From: Saccharicrinis carchari
Lineage (GTDB): Bacteria; Bacteroidota; Bacteroidia; Bacteroidales; Marinilabiliaceae
NCBI RefSeq assembly: GCF_900182605.1
Contig: NZ_FXTB01000001.1
Location: 310,001-374,000 of the forward strand
Length of the DNA: 64,000 nucleotides
Direction of reading: 5' to 3'
Positions 55,794 through 64,000 of this stretch are shown piece after piece. A program made the position numbers and the translations under genes. Within the stretch, counting starts at the first letter, position 1; each line of letters opens with the position of its first letter. Below the pieces are notes generated by a model, which was not told where the DNA came from, made no database searches, and worked only from the letters and a program-made list of their open reading frames with translations.

Positions 55794-57077
55794 TCAATCC
55801 GTTTTTATTGGATATCTCCTTTCCGAGTATATCATCAGTGCTATAGCAAGTGCCAACAGCCCCATACTAACTCCGTAGGTGATGCCAAAGCCAAACATCT
55901 CGTACAGCTTTATACCTATTATGGGAGCAAACAAAGCCCTGACACCCGTTAAAAATAAATGTACAGACTGGTAGTCGGCCGCCTCGTTCGGTTCGCAGAA
56001 ATAGCTACTGCCAATGCCCCACAAAATAGGCATGCTGCCCATAAAAATACCATTAAACAGTACGCCTATCATCAGCATGTAATACAGCTTTAGCCCCCAA
56101 ACTTCATGATAATTACCGTAGTGTTCGCTTAATCCGGTAAATGCTATAAACAGCATTAGGGCACCAAAAGTGATGATACCAAACCGGCGCGGGTCGTTGT
56201 TGCTTATTAACTTACCAAACAACGGCAGCAGAGCAATAGCCACCAAATTGTAGGCATTGTTGTAAAGCGATACCGATGAGTAGTTGAGGTCTAATACCTC
56301 TTTGTAAAAAATGGTAATAACGGCATAAGTGCTCATCCAGGCAAAACCATACAGCATAAAACCCAGTTCCAAATGACGAAAGGGTGTGTTGTTTCTTAAG
56401 ATAAGGAAAACACGTTTGAACGAATGTCCCAATGCCTGGCTTAGGGGTTGATTACCTGGATCCATGTCCTGCTTAAAATCTATTTTGGTAAGCTGAAATA
56501 TAGATATTATGCCTAATATTCCCACCATGGGATAGAATATACGATACGAGTTTGGATCGTAATCCAGCAGCAGCCCAACTACCAAAGTCGAAACCATAAT
56601 AAGCACTTTATTAATGGTGGTTGCGTAACTGAATAAGGTTCCAAAATTTTTATGGCGGTAATTGCCTTTCAAATACTGGTTTATGGAGGGAATTACCGCA
56701 ATACGTGAAGTGTAAAACAGTAGGAACACCCCTAAAAACATATAATGAAAACGGGGCGGCAAGCCCGAATACGTTACAACCGGAAATGCGGCGAACGCAA
56801 CCAATGGGAGCTGGGTAATAATGCCAACCGTACGTAGTAAAACTTTTCGGTTGGGATAGCGGCGCATTATTTCGTTGGTGAGCATAGCAAACAAAAAGAC
56901 CACCATGCTAAACTGAAATAAAAATGCCAATTGTACATTGGAACCTTTGAGCGATTTGATAAAGATAAATTGGTTTAAAATGAGTGCACCCCGGGCTATG
57001 CCATCGATACTACTGTAAAAAAGGTGCAGTTTAAAAGCTCTTTTTTCGGTACTGTTTAGTTGTTTTAGTATTAGCAT
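55794..57077 (-). CDS. MFS transporter
   Basis: 427 residues with about 12 membrane segments. Visible features: FYSSIDGIARGALILNQFIF at the start, AMLTNEIMRRYPNRKVLLRT as the loop 2-3 motif, and a GGXXXDR-like pattern at loop 8-9 (LFGKLISNNDPRRFG). Typical MFS size. It has a -7 box TACTTTTG upstream (57095-57102). Substrate not predictable. Confidence 0.85.
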   Translation of the reverse strand: MLILKQLNSTEKRAFKLHLFYSSIDGIARGALILNQFIFIKSLKGSNVQLAFLFQFSMVVFLFAMLTNEIMRRYPNRKVLLRTVGIITQLPLVAFAAFPVVTYSGLPPRFHYMFLGVFLLFYTSRIAVIPSINQYLKGNYRHKNFGTLFSYATTINKVLIMVSTLVVGLLLDYDPNSYRIFYPMVGILGIISIFQLTKIDFKQDMDPGNQPLSQALGHSFKRVFLILRNNTPFRHLELGFMLYGFAWMSTYAVITIFYKEVLDLNYSSVSLYNNAYNLVAIALLPLFGKLISNNDPRRFGIITFGALMLFIAFTGLSEHYGNYHEVWGLKLYYMLMIGVLFNGIFMGSMPILWGIGSSYFCEPNEAADYQSVHLFLTGVRALFAPIIGIKLYEMFGFGITYGVSMGLLALAIALMIYSERRYPIKTD

Positions 57078-57094
57078 AAATATGAAGTGGAAGG

Positions 57095-57102
57095 CAAAAG
57101 TA
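57095..57102 (-). promoter_or_regulatory. -7 promoter box of the MFS gene
   Basis: TACTTTTG on the minus strand, exact consensus, 18 bp upstream of the start at 57077. Confidence 0.5.
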
Positions 57103-57165
57103 AAGATAAAATGAACACTACATGAAGTGCCCGCTTTATTTTATATTTATTTTAGAGGATAATGT

Positions 57166-57173
57166 TATTTTTG
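57166..57173 (+). promoter_or_regulatory. -7 promoter box of the rhomboid gene
   Basis: TATTTTTG, exact TAnnTTTG match, 57 bp before the TTG start at 57231. Confidence 0.45.
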
Positions 57174-57230
57174 GGGAAATGAAATCTCGATAATCAAATA
57201 CATTAAACCTAAAATACAAAACTATTAAAT

Positions 57231-57908
57231 TTGAAAGGCTTAGGCTCACATATCCCCATTGAGAGAAGACGTTTTTTGCACAGTCTTATCTTCCCATCTT
57301 TTTTTTTGGTGCTTATTTTTACCGTTAAGCTAATTGAAACATTAGAGGGCGTTTCGTTTGCCGGGTATGGTGTAAGGCCATTAACTAAAGAAGGCTTGTG
57401 GGGAATATTGTTTTCGCCATTGATACATGGCGACTGGCAGCACTTATATTCTAACTCCATATCAATGTTTGTATTAGGGGTTACCTTATTTTATTTTTAT
57501 AACAAAATAGCCTACAAGGTGTTTTTTTTAATATACTTGTTAAGTGGGATAGGACTTTGGCTGGCTGCCCGCGATTCGTGGCATATAGGTGCTAGCGGGC
57601 TAATTTATGGCCTCACCGGCTTTTTGGCCGTCAGTGGTATTATACGCAGACACATTCGGCTGATAGCGATATCCTTTCTGATTATATTTTTTTATGGAAG
57701 CCTGGTGTGGGGTGCCTTCCCCTTGAAAATTAATATGGAATACTCCTGGGAGGGTCACTTTTGGGGAGGACTGTCAGGTATATTATTGGCCGTACTCTTT
57801 AAAAATGAAGGTCCACAGCGACCAAAATCACCATTGGAAGATGAAGAGGAGGAAGATGAGGATACGGAAGAAGATCCTTATTGGATGAAAACGACCGTTG
57901 AATCTTAA
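57231..57908 (+). CDS. Rhomboid intramembrane serine protease
   Basis: About 225 residues. Catalytic Ser is in HIGASGLIYG (GxSG), the His in WEGHFWGGLSGILLA, and the conserved loop HGDWQHLYSNS precedes helix 2. Six membrane segments. The C-terminus is a highly acidic tail (EDEEEEDEDTEEDP). No ATG lies before the conserved region, so TTG at 57231 is used as start; a nearby alternative start could also serve. Rhomboids cleave membrane proteins within the bilayer; substrates here are unknown. Confidence 0.88.
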   Translation: MKGLGSHIPIERRRFLHSLIFPSFFLVLIFTVKLIETLEGVSFAGYGVRPLTKEGLWGILFSPLIHGDWQHLYSNSISMFVLGVTLFYFYNKIAYKVFFLIYLLSGIGLWLAARDSWHIGASGLIYGLTGFLAVSGIIRRHIRLIAISFLIIFFYGSLVWGAFPLKINMEYSWEGHFWGGLSGILLAVLFKNEGPQRPKSPLEDEEEEDEDTEEDPYWMKTTVES

Positions 57909-58218
57909 AATTATATTTATAGCATTTTACCAAACGCTTCAAATTACTGATGAACCCACGCTGTGTGATTAAATTTTGTTTTATAAATTACTACTATTTG
58001 CAATATTGAATATTCATATTTGTGGCTTACAGGATTCAAACATCATTATATTTTTTATTTTTGTCAGATGGGATTTCAAAAGCACTCCTCAGTTAAAGCT
58101 TGTCGGACATGCAAGTGAAGAGTAGTGGTCGGGCGTTCATCTAATTTCCCGGATGGAGCAAGGTGACATTCCATCATCTTAAAAATAATTGGACGATAAC
58201 TCAAAAACAATAAAGAGG
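57909..58218. other. Gap with M48 promoter
   Basis: No gene. A TATTTTTG -7 box (58056-58063) lies in it, giving a ~150-nt leader for the peptidase gene. Confidence 0.45.
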
Positions 58219-59022
58219 ATGAAAAATTATTGGAAACATTTATGCGCGATGGTAATATTGGCTGCTGTAGCCGTAGCATGCTCAACGGTGCCCATTACCG
58301 GGCGTTCGCAATTAAACCTGTTCCCCGAATCGCAAATGGCCGAGATGGGACTGACCAATTACAGCCAATTTTTAAAGGAAGCTAAGCTCTCTACCAGTCA
58401 GGAACAATCGGCCATGGTTAAAAGAGTGGGGCATAAAATAGCCGCTGCGGTAGAGGATTACATGAACAACAATGGACTGAGCAGTCATGTGGCCAATTTT
58501 AACTGGGAGTTTAACCTGGTGGAAGACGACACCCCAAATGCCTGGTGCATGCCCGGGGGAAAGGTGGTTTTTTATACCGGAATATTACCCTTTACCAAAG
58601 ACGAAAACGGCCTGGCAGTAGTAATGGGACACGAAATAGCCCATGCAGTAGCACGTCACGGTAATGAGCGAATGAGCCAGCAAATGGGTATGCAGGCGGT
58701 GGCAACCGGACTGCAAGTAGCCTTACAGGAAAAGCCGGAAGAAACGCAACAAATATACATGGCGGCCTTTGGTTTGGGTGCCCAATTTGGTGTAGCGCTA
58801 CCCTATTCCAGAAAACATGAAACCGAAGCCGACAAGATGGGTCTGGTATTTATGGCTATGGCAGGCTACGACCCCGCACATGCCGTATCCTTTTGGTCGC
58901 GCATGGCCGAGAGCGGTGGACAAAAACCACCAGAGTTTATGAGCACCCACCCGGCCGACGATACGCGTATAAAAGATATCAAAGCCTATTTACCGCAAGC
59001 TTATAAATATATGAAAAAGTAG
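58219..59022 (+). CDS. M48-family metallopeptidase lipoprotein
   Basis: About 267 residues from MKNYWKHLCAMVILAAVAVA (ATG 58219, preceded by AAGAGG; the frame opens at 58189). Lipobox LAAVAVACST. The catalytic zinc motif is VVMGHEIAHAVARHG (HExxH), followed by HETEADKMGLVFMAMAGYDP (third ligand Glu). The STVPITGRSQLNLFPESQMA segment after the Cys is typical of LoiP/BepA-type lipoproteins. It should be a periplasmic zinc protease for outer-membrane protein quality control. Confidence 0.93.
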   Translation: MKNYWKHLCAMVILAAVAVACSTVPITGRSQLNLFPESQMAEMGLTNYSQFLKEAKLSTSQEQSAMVKRVGHKIAAAVEDYMNNNGLSSHVANFNWEFNLVEDDTPNAWCMPGGKVVFYTGILPFTKDENGLAVVMGHEIAHAVARHGNERMSQQMGMQAVATGLQVALQEKPEETQQIYMAAFGLGAQFGVALPYSRKHETEADKMGLVFMAMAGYDPAHAVSFWSRMAESGGQKPPEFMSTHPADDTRIKDIKAYLPQAYKYMKK

Positions 59023-59352
59023 CAATTGGCGGACAGCCCGCTACGTATGGTAATTGGCAGGTAGCATTATGGCTTTTAACAGATAAATAGGGTGGTGAGC
59101 AATCGAGTCCCTTAGGAGCTGTTTTTATATAAACAAAGTTGGCTGAATAGGTAGAAAATAGTGGAATTGCTATGTTATTATATCGAGCGATTTGTGTTTC
59201 TGTTTGCCAGCTTGCCAATAGTGGAATGGAAAACGGTACAGTTGCATAGCGATCTCCTGTAGTATCTTCCTCATATCATTCAGCGCTGCTTCCATTGCAT
59301 GCTGAAGCTTCAATTTCAGCGCCGGCTGCTCCGCTCCGGAGAATCCACTATG
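59023..59352. other. Gene-free gap
   Basis: No gene is seen; a GCTGAAGCTTCAATTTCAGC inverted repeat lies near 59311. Confidence 0.5.
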
Positions 59353-59848
59353 TTAATTGTTCTCCTTCTTATGATAGATAGTACCATTAAAAGGATCTTC
59401 GATACGGTACGTCCCAATACTTAATTCACTATTTTCATTTTGTGCAAATGTATGATGGCTTTTAATAAGTTTCGTGATCGTTTCAGGCGTTTACCGCTCC
59501 ATCACAAACATTTTTAGCTCATCATCGCCTTCTTTATAAACACCCATAGACCCTTCCCAATAGTTCGCGCCCCATAAATGTATTAGAAATATATTGCTGT
59601 GTGTGGGGCACCATTCCTGCTTTTTTTGCAAAGAAAAACAGACATAAAACCTTTTCGTTAAATGCAGAGAAGATTGATAAGCAGACAAAGCGCTCACAGT
59701 TAGGTAACGAAGTAGGGGAATGCGCGAGAATTGCCACCGGTACGGTATTTTCGGACTCATCAATCATGATTTTATTTGGGAATACACTCACTTGACATTT
59801 CATACACATCTCCATAACTTTAAGGTATGCTTTAATAGTCATTAACAT
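59353..59848 (-). pseudogene. Decayed gene of unknown family
   Basis: Minus strand. The last part reads WGANYWEGSMGVYKEGDDEL, KMFVMER, an in-frame TAA (59491-59493), then TPETITKLIKSHHTFAQNEN and GTYRIEDPFNGTIYHKKENN before TAA at 59353. Upstream, KAYLKVMEMC and DESENTVPVAILAHSPTSLP lie in another frame, so at least one frameshift is also present. The peptide composition looks like real coding sequence broken by one stop and one shift. No family is recognised. Confidence 0.45.
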
Positions 59849-59857
59849 TTAATTGCT

Positions 59858-61273
59858 ATGAAAAAAAAGATAAGATTTACGGCTGGAACATTATTAATGA
59901 TTGCCATAATAATGTGTGCGTTCTCATCTTGCGAAAAGCAGGAGGAACCCGGAAATGATCTGGGACAACTGGAATTTAATTTTACGGCCGACGACCTTCA
60001 GGATAATCTTAAATCGACGTTCAATGATGATGACAGTATTGTCTCCATGCCATACCAACTGCTTATTTCGGTGGAAGACAAAGATGGTACACTGGTTTTG
60101 GACAAGGAACCTGTTCCGATTTACAAGTTTTCGAACGGCTTTATCAGTAACAAAGTTGAATTAAGGAAGGGTACTTATTCTTTGACTGAATTATTAGTGG
60201 TTAATAGGAAGGGCGAAGTATCATATGCTACCCCGATGGAAGGCTCCCCCTTGGCCTATCTGGTGGAAAAGCCCTTGCCGGTTCAATTTAATATATCGGC
60301 CAATGCCGTAACAGGACTTCGGATCCAAGTAATACCGGTGGGCGAACATCCGCCCGAAGATTTCGGGTATGTAAGTTTTGGTATCAGTATCGTTAAGCCC
60401 TTAACATTTTACACTGCCGCCTATATCAACAATCCGCGCATAATGGCTCCGAGCAGGTTTGTAAAAGCTAAATTGAAGATATATGATCCCGCAGGAAAAG
60501 ACTACGAATTTATGTTAGCGGCTAAAGTAAATGAGCTGGTTGTACGGGCACTCAGGGGTAAATATATTTTTGTTGTAAAAACGGATGCTTACGAAAAGAA
60601 ATTCATGTTTGGTCCGGAAGACTTGAAGATGACATCTCCAGAAAACCCCTTGTTGTTGCCTTTAGGCGACCATCACGGCATTTACGAAATGGAAATAAGG
60701 GCTACGCCTGACAAAACAGCCGATGTGCTGATCACGAATTTGGATACGAATGAAAATTTTGGTGAGCATCCCATGTTTGCTGCCTCGTTTAAAACAGAAC
60801 CGGTACTTACCGTCATGCGCTTAACCCGCAGTTTAATGCACGTGGATATAAACAGTCATCTGCCCAAATCGGCTACCATTGTAAAAGTTGAACTTACCTT
60901 AACGGTAACCGGTAATATTTACACGATGCAGGCCAGCTCTGTAAGCGATAGCACCAGGCCAAAGTACATGGGAGTTTTGAGGCAGGTAACTGGGGAATGG
61001 AAAGAAGAAGGGGTGACCTGGAACAAGCAACCCGAGACCACCGAAGCCAATCAGGTTTTTATCCATTACAATCCCTGGATCGATTTTAACAAAAGAACCT
61101 ACGATGTAACCCGTTTATTTGTGCCCATTGATAAAGTCAACCTGCCTAACCATGGTTTTATGTTAATGCACCATCCTGAAGATATGTCTGGCGGTGTTGA
61201 ATTTGGATCGAGCGATACAAAAATGAAAGACGAGAGGCCTTTGTTTAGGGTGTACTATACACTGCCGCACTGA
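59858..61273 (+). CDS. Surface lipoprotein with C-terminal DNRLRE-type domain
   Basis: 471 residues. Lipobox IIMCAFSSCEKQEEPG with acidic residues close behind the Cys. The N-terminal ~270 residues are beta-rich, unrecognised (ELRKGTYSLTELLVVNRKGE resembles a DUF4493-like surface domain). Residues ~290-471 fit a DNRLRE (CBM96-like) beta-sandwich: ADVLITNLDTNENFGEHPMF, LPKSATIVKVELTLTVTGNI, TGEWKEEGVTWNKQPETTEA, NHGFMLMHHPEDMSGGVEF. Such domains often bind carbohydrate or serve as adhesive modules. No neighbours suggest the target. Confidence 0.7.
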   Translation: MKKKIRFTAGTLLMIAIIMCAFSSCEKQEEPGNDLGQLEFNFTADDLQDNLKSTFNDDDSIVSMPYQLLISVEDKDGTLVLDKEPVPIYKFSNGFISNKVELRKGTYSLTELLVVNRKGEVSYATPMEGSPLAYLVEKPLPVQFNISANAVTGLRIQVIPVGEHPPEDFGYVSFGISIVKPLTFYTAAYINNPRIMAPSRFVKAKLKIYDPAGKDYEFMLAAKVNELVVRALRGKYIFVVKTDAYEKKFMFGPEDLKMTSPENPLLLPLGDHHGIYEMEIRATPDKTADVLITNLDTNENFGEHPMFAASFKTEPVLTVMRLTRSLMHVDINSHLPKSATIVKVELTLTVTGNIYTMQASSVSDSTRPKYMGVLRQVTGEWKEEGVTWNKQPETTEANQVFIHYNPWIDFNKRTYDVTRLFVPIDKVNLPNHGFMLMHHPEDMSGGVEFGSSDTKMKDERPLFRVYYTLPH

Positions 61274-61351
61274 GCTAATCCAGACCATCATTTATAAACC
61301 AGGGCAAATGGGAATTAAGCCATTTGCCCTGTGTAATGATGTATGCTATAG

Positions 61352-61630
61352 TTGGTTAGTGATATGCGCCCTGTTTATTTTAAAGTGATATTTATTAGCG
61401 GCCACCCGGAGTACCTGCTGTATGCCATCCCGGTGATTGGTAGGCAAATTATTCACTTTATATATTATTCACCCGATAAACATGGTATTCGTAAATTAAT
61501 TGACCCCGGTGGTTTAGCGCGCTTGAAAAAGAACATTATAAAAAGTTTTGACAACTATTCTGCGATATTTAAGGATTATATCATCAATTTGATATTGCCA
61601 GGCTTTTTAATTAATAAGGGTATTTTATAA
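61352..61630 (+). CDS. Hypothetical small protein
   Basis: A 92-codon frame (ATG 61352 or 61364, MRPVYFKVIFISGHPEYLLY). Composition is mildly hydrophobic with basic residues (LARLKKNIIKSFDN). No family recognised, no ribosome site evident; it may be spurious. Between a lipoprotein gene and the LemA operon in convergent orientation. Confidence 0.3.
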   Translation: MVSDMRPVYFKVIFISGHPEYLLYAIPVIGRQIIHFIYYSPDKHGIRKLIDPGGLARLKKNIIKSFDNYSAIFKDYIINLILPGFLINKGIL

Positions 61631-61645
61631 AAAAAAATGCGAGTT

Positions 61646-62479
61646 TTACCAACTGCCCCCGGCGCCGCCACCGCCAAAGCTGCCACCACCAAAGCCACCA
61701 AAACTACCGCCTCCACCGAAGCTTCCTCCACCTGAGTTAAAGTTACCCCATTGGCCAGAATGACGTCGAGAACCGGAACCGAGCATTGATAACAGCATCC
61801 AAAAGGGAAGATCCCGACCTATCGATGCGTTATTTGTTTTTTTTGCGCTTCGCCCGATGGTAAACAGGATAATAATGAAAATAAAAACTACAATAAATAA
61901 AGAAAGCCGTGCATTTCCCGATGTTTTTTGCACATAATCATCGGCCGTATATTCTCCACGCGTTAATTCCATGATTACATGAACAGCGGCATTCACTCCA
62001 CCGTAATAATTATTGGCTTTAAAATGTGGTATCATCTCATTTTCTACAATACGACGTGCTATGGCATCGGGTACTGCTCCTTCTAAACCGTATCCGGTAG
62101 CAATAAATGCCTGCCCACGAGAATCTTGTGTTTTAGGCTTTATCAGGATGAGAATTCCGTTGTTTTTTCCCTTTTGCCCTACGCCCCACTTTTCTGCCAG
62201 TCGAAAACTGTAATCTCCTGCATCGTAACCTTTCAGGTCGGGCAAGGTAACTACGGCCACCTGCGTACTGGTTTCGTTGCTGAACTGAACCAAAGTACGC
62301 TCCATCACCTCTGCCTGCCGCGGACCGAATACGCCGGCCATATCATTTACCATGCGCGGTGGTGTGGGGCGATTTAGGATGTTATCGGCATTAGATGAAA
62401 AGCTGATCAATAATATGGCGACAGCTAGTCCAATCTTAACGCGATGTGATTTTATTTTTCGTAAATTCATTAACTTCAT
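61646..62479 (-). CDS. TPM domain protein with glycine-rich C-terminus
   Basis: 277 residues. Signal peptide IGLAVAILLISFSSNA. TPM domain (~40-185): DMAGVFGPRQAEVMERTLVQ, STQVAVVTLPDLKGYDAGDY, WGVGQKGKNNGILILIKPKT and GYGLEGAVPDAIARRIVEN. A membrane helix follows (LFIVVFIFIIILFTIGR), then a Gly/Ser-rich tail (SFGGGGSFGGFGGGSFGGGG) ending GGSW. This is the standard partner of LemA and another TPM gene. Role is uncertain; the family is linked to membrane protein quality control and to Psb27-like folding. Confidence 0.9.
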   Translation of the reverse strand: MKLMNLRKIKSHRVKIGLAVAILLISFSSNADNILNRPTPPRMVNDMAGVFGPRQAEVMERTLVQFSNETSTQVAVVTLPDLKGYDAGDYSFRLAEKWGVGQKGKNNGILILIKPKTQDSRGQAFIATGYGLEGAVPDAIARRIVENEMIPHFKANNYYGGVNAAVHVIMELTRGEYTADDYVQKTSGNARLSLFIVVFIFIIILFTIGRSAKKTNNASIGRDLPFWMLLSMLGSGSRRHSGQWGNFNSGGGSFGGGGSFGGFGGGSFGGGGAGGSW

Positions 62480-62484
62480 TTTTT

Positions 62485-62916
62485 TTACTTTCCAAAAGAA
62501 ATTTCATCCGACAATTCATTCACATCATCCGATTGATAGGGAAAATGTGATTGTAACTGCTCACCTGCCATCAGTACACCTGTTTCAATGGCGCCAATGG
62601 GATCGTCATTTTTAAACAGCGTAGTCATCTCCGCCTTTATATTGTCCCAAAAACCCTCAGGAACTTTACTGTTGATTCCGGCATCGCCCAAAACAGCAAA
62701 TACCCTATCCTTCATAGCCAAATAGAAGAGTACACCATTCCGTAGTTCGGTTTTATGCATTTTAAGTTTTTCAAACAAAAAAGCTGCCCTGTCCATCAAC
62801 TCTTCAGGACAGGTATTTTCAATATGTATACGGATTTCTCCCGAAGTGTTCTTTTCGGCTTTCTGGATGGCCGCTACCAAACGCTGGCGATCGCTTTTAT
62901 CAATGATATCTGACAT
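62485..62916 (-). CDS. TPM domain protein, cytosolic type
   Basis: 143 residues: AIQKAEKNTSGEIRIHIENT, LKMHKTELRNGVLFYLAMKD, RVFAVLGDAGINSKVPEGFW and AIETGVLMAGEQLQSHFPYQ. No signal peptide. Middle gene of the LemA-TPM-TPM operon (12 bp after lemA, 5 bp before the next TPM gene). Function unknown. Confidence 0.9.
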   Translation of the reverse strand: MSDIIDKSDRQRLVAAIQKAEKNTSGEIRIHIENTCPEELMDRAAFLFEKLKMHKTELRNGVLFYLAMKDRVFAVLGDAGINSKVPEGFWDNIKAEMTTLFKNDDPIGAIETGVLMAGEQLQSHFPYQSDDVNELSDEISFGK

Positions 62917-62928
62917 AGTTTTCTACTT

Positions 62929-63507
62929 TTAGAATTCGACTTTGGGTACTTCAGCTGCTCCCGCAGCCGCTTCAAAGTATGGTTTCTTATCAAATGAGAA
63001 CATCTTGGCAATAAGGTTTTTCGGAAACTTGGCAATATAGGTATTGTAACCACGGGTTGTTTCGTTAAACTTCATCCGTTCCACTGTAATACGGTTTTCT
63101 GTTCCCTCCAATTGCGATTGAAGCTCCAGAAAATTTTGGTTGGCCTTTAAATCGGGGTAGCGCTCTACTACCACCATAAGTCGCGATAGGGCAGAGGAGA
63201 GGCCTTGTTGGGCTTGTTGAAATTGCTTCATGGAAGCCTCGGTCATATTATCGGCATTTATATTTACACCGGTGGCTTTGCTGCGCGCTTCGATAACGCC
63301 TTCCAACGTCTCTTGTTCGTGAGAGGCGTATCCCTTAACTGTATTCACCAGGTTGGGGATAAGATCGGCACGACGCTGATAAACGTTTTCTACCTGTGCC
63401 CATTGCGCATCTACAGCCTCCCGCTTCTCAACCATGGTATTGTAGCCGCAACTGCTAAAAAAAGGAATAGCCAAAAGAGCTATTAAAATAAATCTTATTG
63501 TCTTCAT
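62929..63507 (-). CDS. LemA family lipoprotein
   Basis: About 192 residues from MKTIRFILIALLAIPFFSSC (ATG 63507; the frame opens at 63537, inside the promoter -7 box). LemA signatures: YNTMVEKREAVDAQWAQVEN, VYQRRADLIPNLVNTVKGYA, HEQETLEGVIEARSKATGVN and RFNETTRGYNT-like KFNETTRGYNTYIAKFPKNL. The Cys after FFSS suggests a lipoprotein. First gene of the operon. Function unknown though conserved; linked to envelope processes. Confidence 0.93.
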   Translation of the reverse strand: MKTIRFILIALLAIPFFSSCGYNTMVEKREAVDAQWAQVENVYQRRADLIPNLVNTVKGYASHEQETLEGVIEARSKATGVNINADNMTEASMKQFQQAQQGLSSALSRLMVVVERYPDLKANQNFLELQSQLEGTENRITVERMKFNETTRGYNTYIAKFPKNLIAKMFSFDKKPYFEAAAGAAEVPKVEF

Positions 63508-63534
63508 AGTAAAATCGTTGTTAAATAATTGGTG

Positions 63535-63542
63535 CAAAAGTA
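63535..63542 (-). promoter_or_regulatory. -7 promoter box of the lemA operon
   Basis: TACTTTTG on the minus strand, exact consensus, 28 bp upstream of the ATG at 63507. It overlaps the upstream start at 63537, so the internal start is preferred. Confidence 0.6.
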
Positions 63543-63628
63543 CAAATTTTAGAGGACAGCCGATATTTAATCAGGTATTAAAGTTTAATAAGAAGAGTGA
63601 AATGGATTTTTGATATGATTAAACGATT

Positions 63629-63656
63629 ACGGGCTGCTTCATAAGAGGCAGCCCGT
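63629..63656. terminator. Hairpin between lemA operon and right-edge gene
   Basis: ACGGGCTGC-TTCATAAGAG-GCAGCCCGT stem-loop downstream of the right-edge gene (minus) and upstream of lemA; terminator of the former. Confidence 0.7.
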
Positions 63657-63685
63657 ATCATATTGATGATAAATGCCGATAGTTT

Positions 63686-64000
63686 TTATGGTTCAAAAGA
63701 AACCGTTTCGCTCAGCTTCGATTGCCCACCGTCGTTCGTGTGTGTTCTTATGGCGTAGGTAACGGATTCCTCATTACCAATGCGGTCGGAAAAGCTTAGT
63801 TCATTTGTTCGTTTATAACCACGCAATCTCCCTTTTTCACCCGCCTTAAACACCACAAAAAAAGTATCGTCGTCAAGATTTGCGTAATCCCAAGTTAATG
63901 TAATGTTTCCGTCTTCCTCACTCAGCGTCAGGTTCGTTACCGTATCCCGAACGCCATCGTCATAAGCCTTGCCAAAAACGGGGTGGGCATAATCAGAATA
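63686..64000 (-). CDS. C-terminal part of a secreted protein with Fn3-like domain
   Basis: The last 104 codons and the TAA of a gene entering from the right. The tail reads YSDYAHPVFGKAYDDGVRDT, then TLSEEDGNITLTWDYANLDD, FFVVFKAGEKGRLRGYK and VTYAIRTHTNDGGQSKLSET. Alternating beta strands and the ITLTWD / YAIRT pattern suit an Fn3-type domain. In Bacteroidota these often close glycosidases, such as mannanases, but the catalytic part is outside the window, so no function is claimed. Confidence 0.65.
   Translation of the reverse strand, partial: YSDYAHPVFGKAYDDGVRDTVTNLTLSEEDGNITLTWDYANLDDDTFFVVFKAGEKGRLRGYKRTNELSFSDRIGNEESVTYAIRTHTNDGGQSKLSETVSFEP

Overview
The window is chromosomal DNA from a Bacteroidota bacterium, probably class Bacteroidia and possibly near the Marinilabiliales; the order is a guess from overall gene content. 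The evidence is an UpxY-type antiterminator heading a polysaccharide locus, the gliding genes gldF and gldG, a B12 riboswitch ahead of btuB plus two BtuG-like surface lipoproteins, a PPi-type phosphofructokinase, and many promoters with the Bacteroidota -7 box TAnnTTTG. No rRNA, IS element, prophage or CRISPR array was seen. Two tRNAs are present (Gly-GCC and Leu-GAG).

Region 1 (1-13.8 kb, minus strand) is a surface polysaccharide locus read leftwards from upxY (13801) and running off the left edge. It holds a Wzm/Wzt-type ABC exporter and four sugar-nucleotide enzymes: an NDP-hexose 2,3-dehydratase, a Gfo/Idh/MocA reductase, a DegT-type PLP aminotransferase and an N-formyltransferase (cut by the edge). 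Together they predict a dTDP-4-formamido-2,4,6-trideoxyhexose, a type of sugar better known from antibiotic glycosylation. Accessory genes are wedged between the exporter subunits (a HepT-MntA toxin-antitoxin pair and two GxxExxY nuclease-fold proteins) and between the sugar genes (a Schlafen/AlbA_2 regulator and a DUF559 protein). Truncated copies of the first ~20 codons of the exporter ATPase follow each GxxExxY gene, which points to a repeatedly used insertion site. The region is full of palindromic and tandem repeats, and a 14-bp telomere-like array lies upstream of upxY.

Region 2 (14.8-25.3 kb) is housekeeping: phosphofructokinase, a SWIM/SNF2 helicase, a COG3014 lipoprotein with an LpoB-like partner, and ligA with a DUF6913 gene. 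Region 3 (25.5-30.3 kb) is the B12 uptake block. Region 4 (30.7-46.2 kb) has a YtxH/holin-like envelope-stress cluster, a RelA-type (p)ppGpp synthetase with a decayed hydrolase site, a GH16-fold protein lacking its catalytic acids, tRNA-Gly followed by an odd tandem array of its own 3' end, tRNA-Leu, pheT, surE, lpxB and gldFG.

Region 5 (46.5-64 kb) carries pyruvate kinase, a Tat-exported aldo/keto reductase, a dicarboxylate symporter, thiol peroxidase, a membrane histidine kinase, an FUSC transporter, an MFS transporter, a rhomboid protease, an M48 lipoprotein protease, a DNRLRE-type lipoprotein, and a LemA/TPM/TPM operon. It also holds two decayed genes (a methyltransferase tail at 55.5 kb and an unknown gene at 59.4 kb) and the end of a secreted protein cut by the right edge.
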